From Lentimicrobium sp. L6 (GTDB lineage: Bacteria; Bacteroidota; Bacteroidia; Bacteroidales; UBA12170): DNA of 44,371 nucleotides. Under the pieces are notes generated by a model. The model had not been told where the DNA came from and ran no database searches. It was given only the letters and a program-made list of their open reading frames with translations. The stretch's first letter is position 1, and every line of letters begins with the position of its first letter. The stretch is taken from assembly GCF_013166655.1 (NCBI RefSeq), contig NZ_JABKCA010000047.1, forward strand, positions 1 through 44,371, read 5' to 3'. The translations under genes were made by a program, and so were the position numbers. Positions 43,506 through 44,371 of the stretch are shown here, piece after piece.

Positions 43506-43574
43506 GACTTTGAAACTTTGAAATCGAATTTTGAACATTAAACTTTAAACTTCGAACATTAAACTTTAAACCTT
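43505..43574. repeat. Degenerate heptamer array, 10 units, between sufE and the SufT-like gene
   Basis: Ten 7-bp units read: AGACTTT, GAAACTT, TGAAATC, GAATTTT, GAACATT, AAACTTT, AAACTTC, GAACATT, AAACTTT, AAACCTT. The last six are a near-perfect duplication of a 21-bp block. It begins on the last base of the sufE stop codon and ends 5 bp before the next ATG. Confidence 0.8.
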
Positions 43575-43579
43575 CTACT

Positions 43580-43966
43580 ATGTTTGGATTTGGCAAGAAA
43601 AAAGATAAAAACGACAAGAAACAAGAAAAGCAAGAAATGGCAACACCAGAAATCACAGATAAAATGAAAGTGGAAAAGAATGTCATTTCCGCCTTAAAAG
43701 AGATTTTCGATCCGGAAATCCCTGTTAATGTATTTGACTTGGGATTAATCTACGAGGTAGATGTACAAGAAGACATGCACGTAAACATTGTAATGACGCT
43801 AACGGCACCCAATTGCCCAGTAGCTGAATCGCTACCAAACGAGATTAAAGAGAAGGTAGCAGCCACCGAAGGCGTTAAAGACGCTTCCATAGAACTCACC
43901 TTTGAACCACCATGGGATAAAGACCTAATGAGTGATGAAGCCAAATTAGATTTGGGTTTCTTGTAA
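43580..43966 (+). CDS. sufT: SufT-like DUF59 (MIP18 family) Fe-S assembly factor
   Basis: 128 aa. DUF59 motifs DPEIPVNVFDLGLIYEV at 44-60 and MTLTAPNCPVAESLP with the conserved C79, then PPWDKDLMSDEAKLDLG. SufT proteins help maturation of Fe-S proteins in SUF-based bacteria, and the position after sufE supports this. The first 20 residues are a charged Lys/Glu-rich extension (FGKKKDKNDKK). The Met at 43637 (residue 20, MATPEITDK) is an alternative start with a purine-rich stretch in front. 74 bp of repeat DNA separate it from sufE. Confidence 0.88.
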   Translation: MFGFGKKKDKNDKKQEKQEMATPEITDKMKVEKNVISALKEIFDPEIPVNVFDLGLIYEVDVQEDMHVNIVMTLTAPNCPVAESLPNEIKEKVAATEGVKDASIELTFEPPWDKDLMSDEAKLDLGFL

Positions 43967-44183
43967 GACCAAAAACAAATCAAAATTCTCTGACTTAACC
44001 TTTCTAAGGTCAATGCCGATAGATATTCAATATGACTTTAAGTCCTAAAGGAATTAAAGGACCAATAGCTTAATTGTCGGGATAAGACTTAGCATTCGTG
44101 AAATATACAGGCTCATCAATGAGTATAGTCATGTGTCTATTTGTTTGTTTATCATTTGGAAGTCGAAGTATTTTTCGCAAAAA

Positions 44184-44318
44184 ATGATAATTAATGAGGA
44201 TGTAAATACGAAACATCCTTCTTTAACACCTAAAGGCGCTCTCACTATTGCAATGATAATAATTATGTATTTTCTAATTTCTGGCCTATTCCTTATAATT
44301 GCAATATTCTTATTTTAA
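44184..44318 (+). CDS. Small single-helix membrane protein, probable cytochrome c oxidase subunit IIa (ba3 type)
   Basis: 44 aa from the ATG at 44184 (the frame opens 17 codons earlier with no homology-like sequence). A short charged N terminus is followed by LTPKGALTIAMIIIMYFLISG and a single hydrophobic helix to the C terminus. The PKG(A/T)L entry followed by one helix is the pattern of ba3 oxidase subunit IIa (established for Thermus, 34 aa), whose gene precedes subunits II and I. Those genes would begin at or beyond the right edge of the window. Short length makes this tentative; another single-helix peptide is possible. Confidence 0.5.
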   Translation: MIINEDVNTKHPSLTPKGALTIAMIIIMYFLISGLFLIIAIFLF

Positions 44319-44371
44319 TAACTGAAGTTTCGCACCAAATCAGACTGCCTTATCAAGCTGAATTAGAATAG

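Overview
The window reads as a piece of chromosome from a low-GC member of the Bacteroidota, probably a marine or sediment member of Bacteroidia; family-level placement is a guess. Supporting signs are repeated promoter elements of the TAnnTTTG type, the near absence of Shine-Dalgarno sequences, a SufBCDSE operon, short MenE and MenC proteins, a DUF5916 outer-membrane protein and a TolC-type efflux operon. Menaquinone genes, a tungsten/molybdenum-type aldehyde oxidoreductase, a photolyase and a probable small oxidase subunit at the right edge suggest a facultative lifestyle with both fermentative or anaerobic and aerobic metabolism (inference).

Layout. 1-281: two tandem tRNA-Glu (the first cut by the window edge), tRNA-Cys and a strong terminator. 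390-3109 (+): lipoate-protein ligase, a DUF2007 protein and a photolyase. 3110-3747: a convergent intergenic region with an 11-copy heptamer array and a 111-nt three-stem inverted-repeat element. 3748-10752 (-): a TetR-controlled tripartite ABC-2 efflux operon resembling E. coli YbhGFSR, with YbhF split into two genes; a palindromic operator and a good promoter lie just upstream. 11005-14886 (-): a 1293-residue fusion of an MMPL/RND-type exporter, a PlsC-type acyltransferase and a methyltransferase. 15128-16678: ClpS, a Nudix hydrolase and an OsmC protein.

16798-22997 is the most interesting segment. A ThiF/ThiS-like pair is divergent from a gene for a 718-residue aldehyde:ferredoxin oxidoreductase family enzyme, followed by ppnP, a stand-alone ModE-type winged-helix regulator and pruA. 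A long inverted repeat that resembles a ModE box is present upstream of both the oxidoreductase gene and pruA, and nowhere else that I noticed. I propose a small metal-responsive regulon linking tungsten/molybdenum supply to two aldehyde-oxidising enzymes: putative activation position at aor, putative repression position at pruA.

23073-35721 holds a DegP-type protease, the DUF5916 protein, menE with a START-domain gene, small NTF2-like and zinc-ribbon proteins, an XRE/DUF2975 pair, a gene-free 833-bp region with dispersed repeats, menC, an aldo/keto reductase and an orphan exported protein. 36002-43966 (+) is housekeeping: prfA-pyrF, then sufBCDSE and a SufT-like DUF59 gene. The right edge carries a 44-residue membrane protein that resembles subunit IIa of ba3-type cytochrome oxidases. 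Three intergenic sites carry tandem arrays with a 7-bp period but unrelated sequence, which is unexpected for ordinary spacer DNA.
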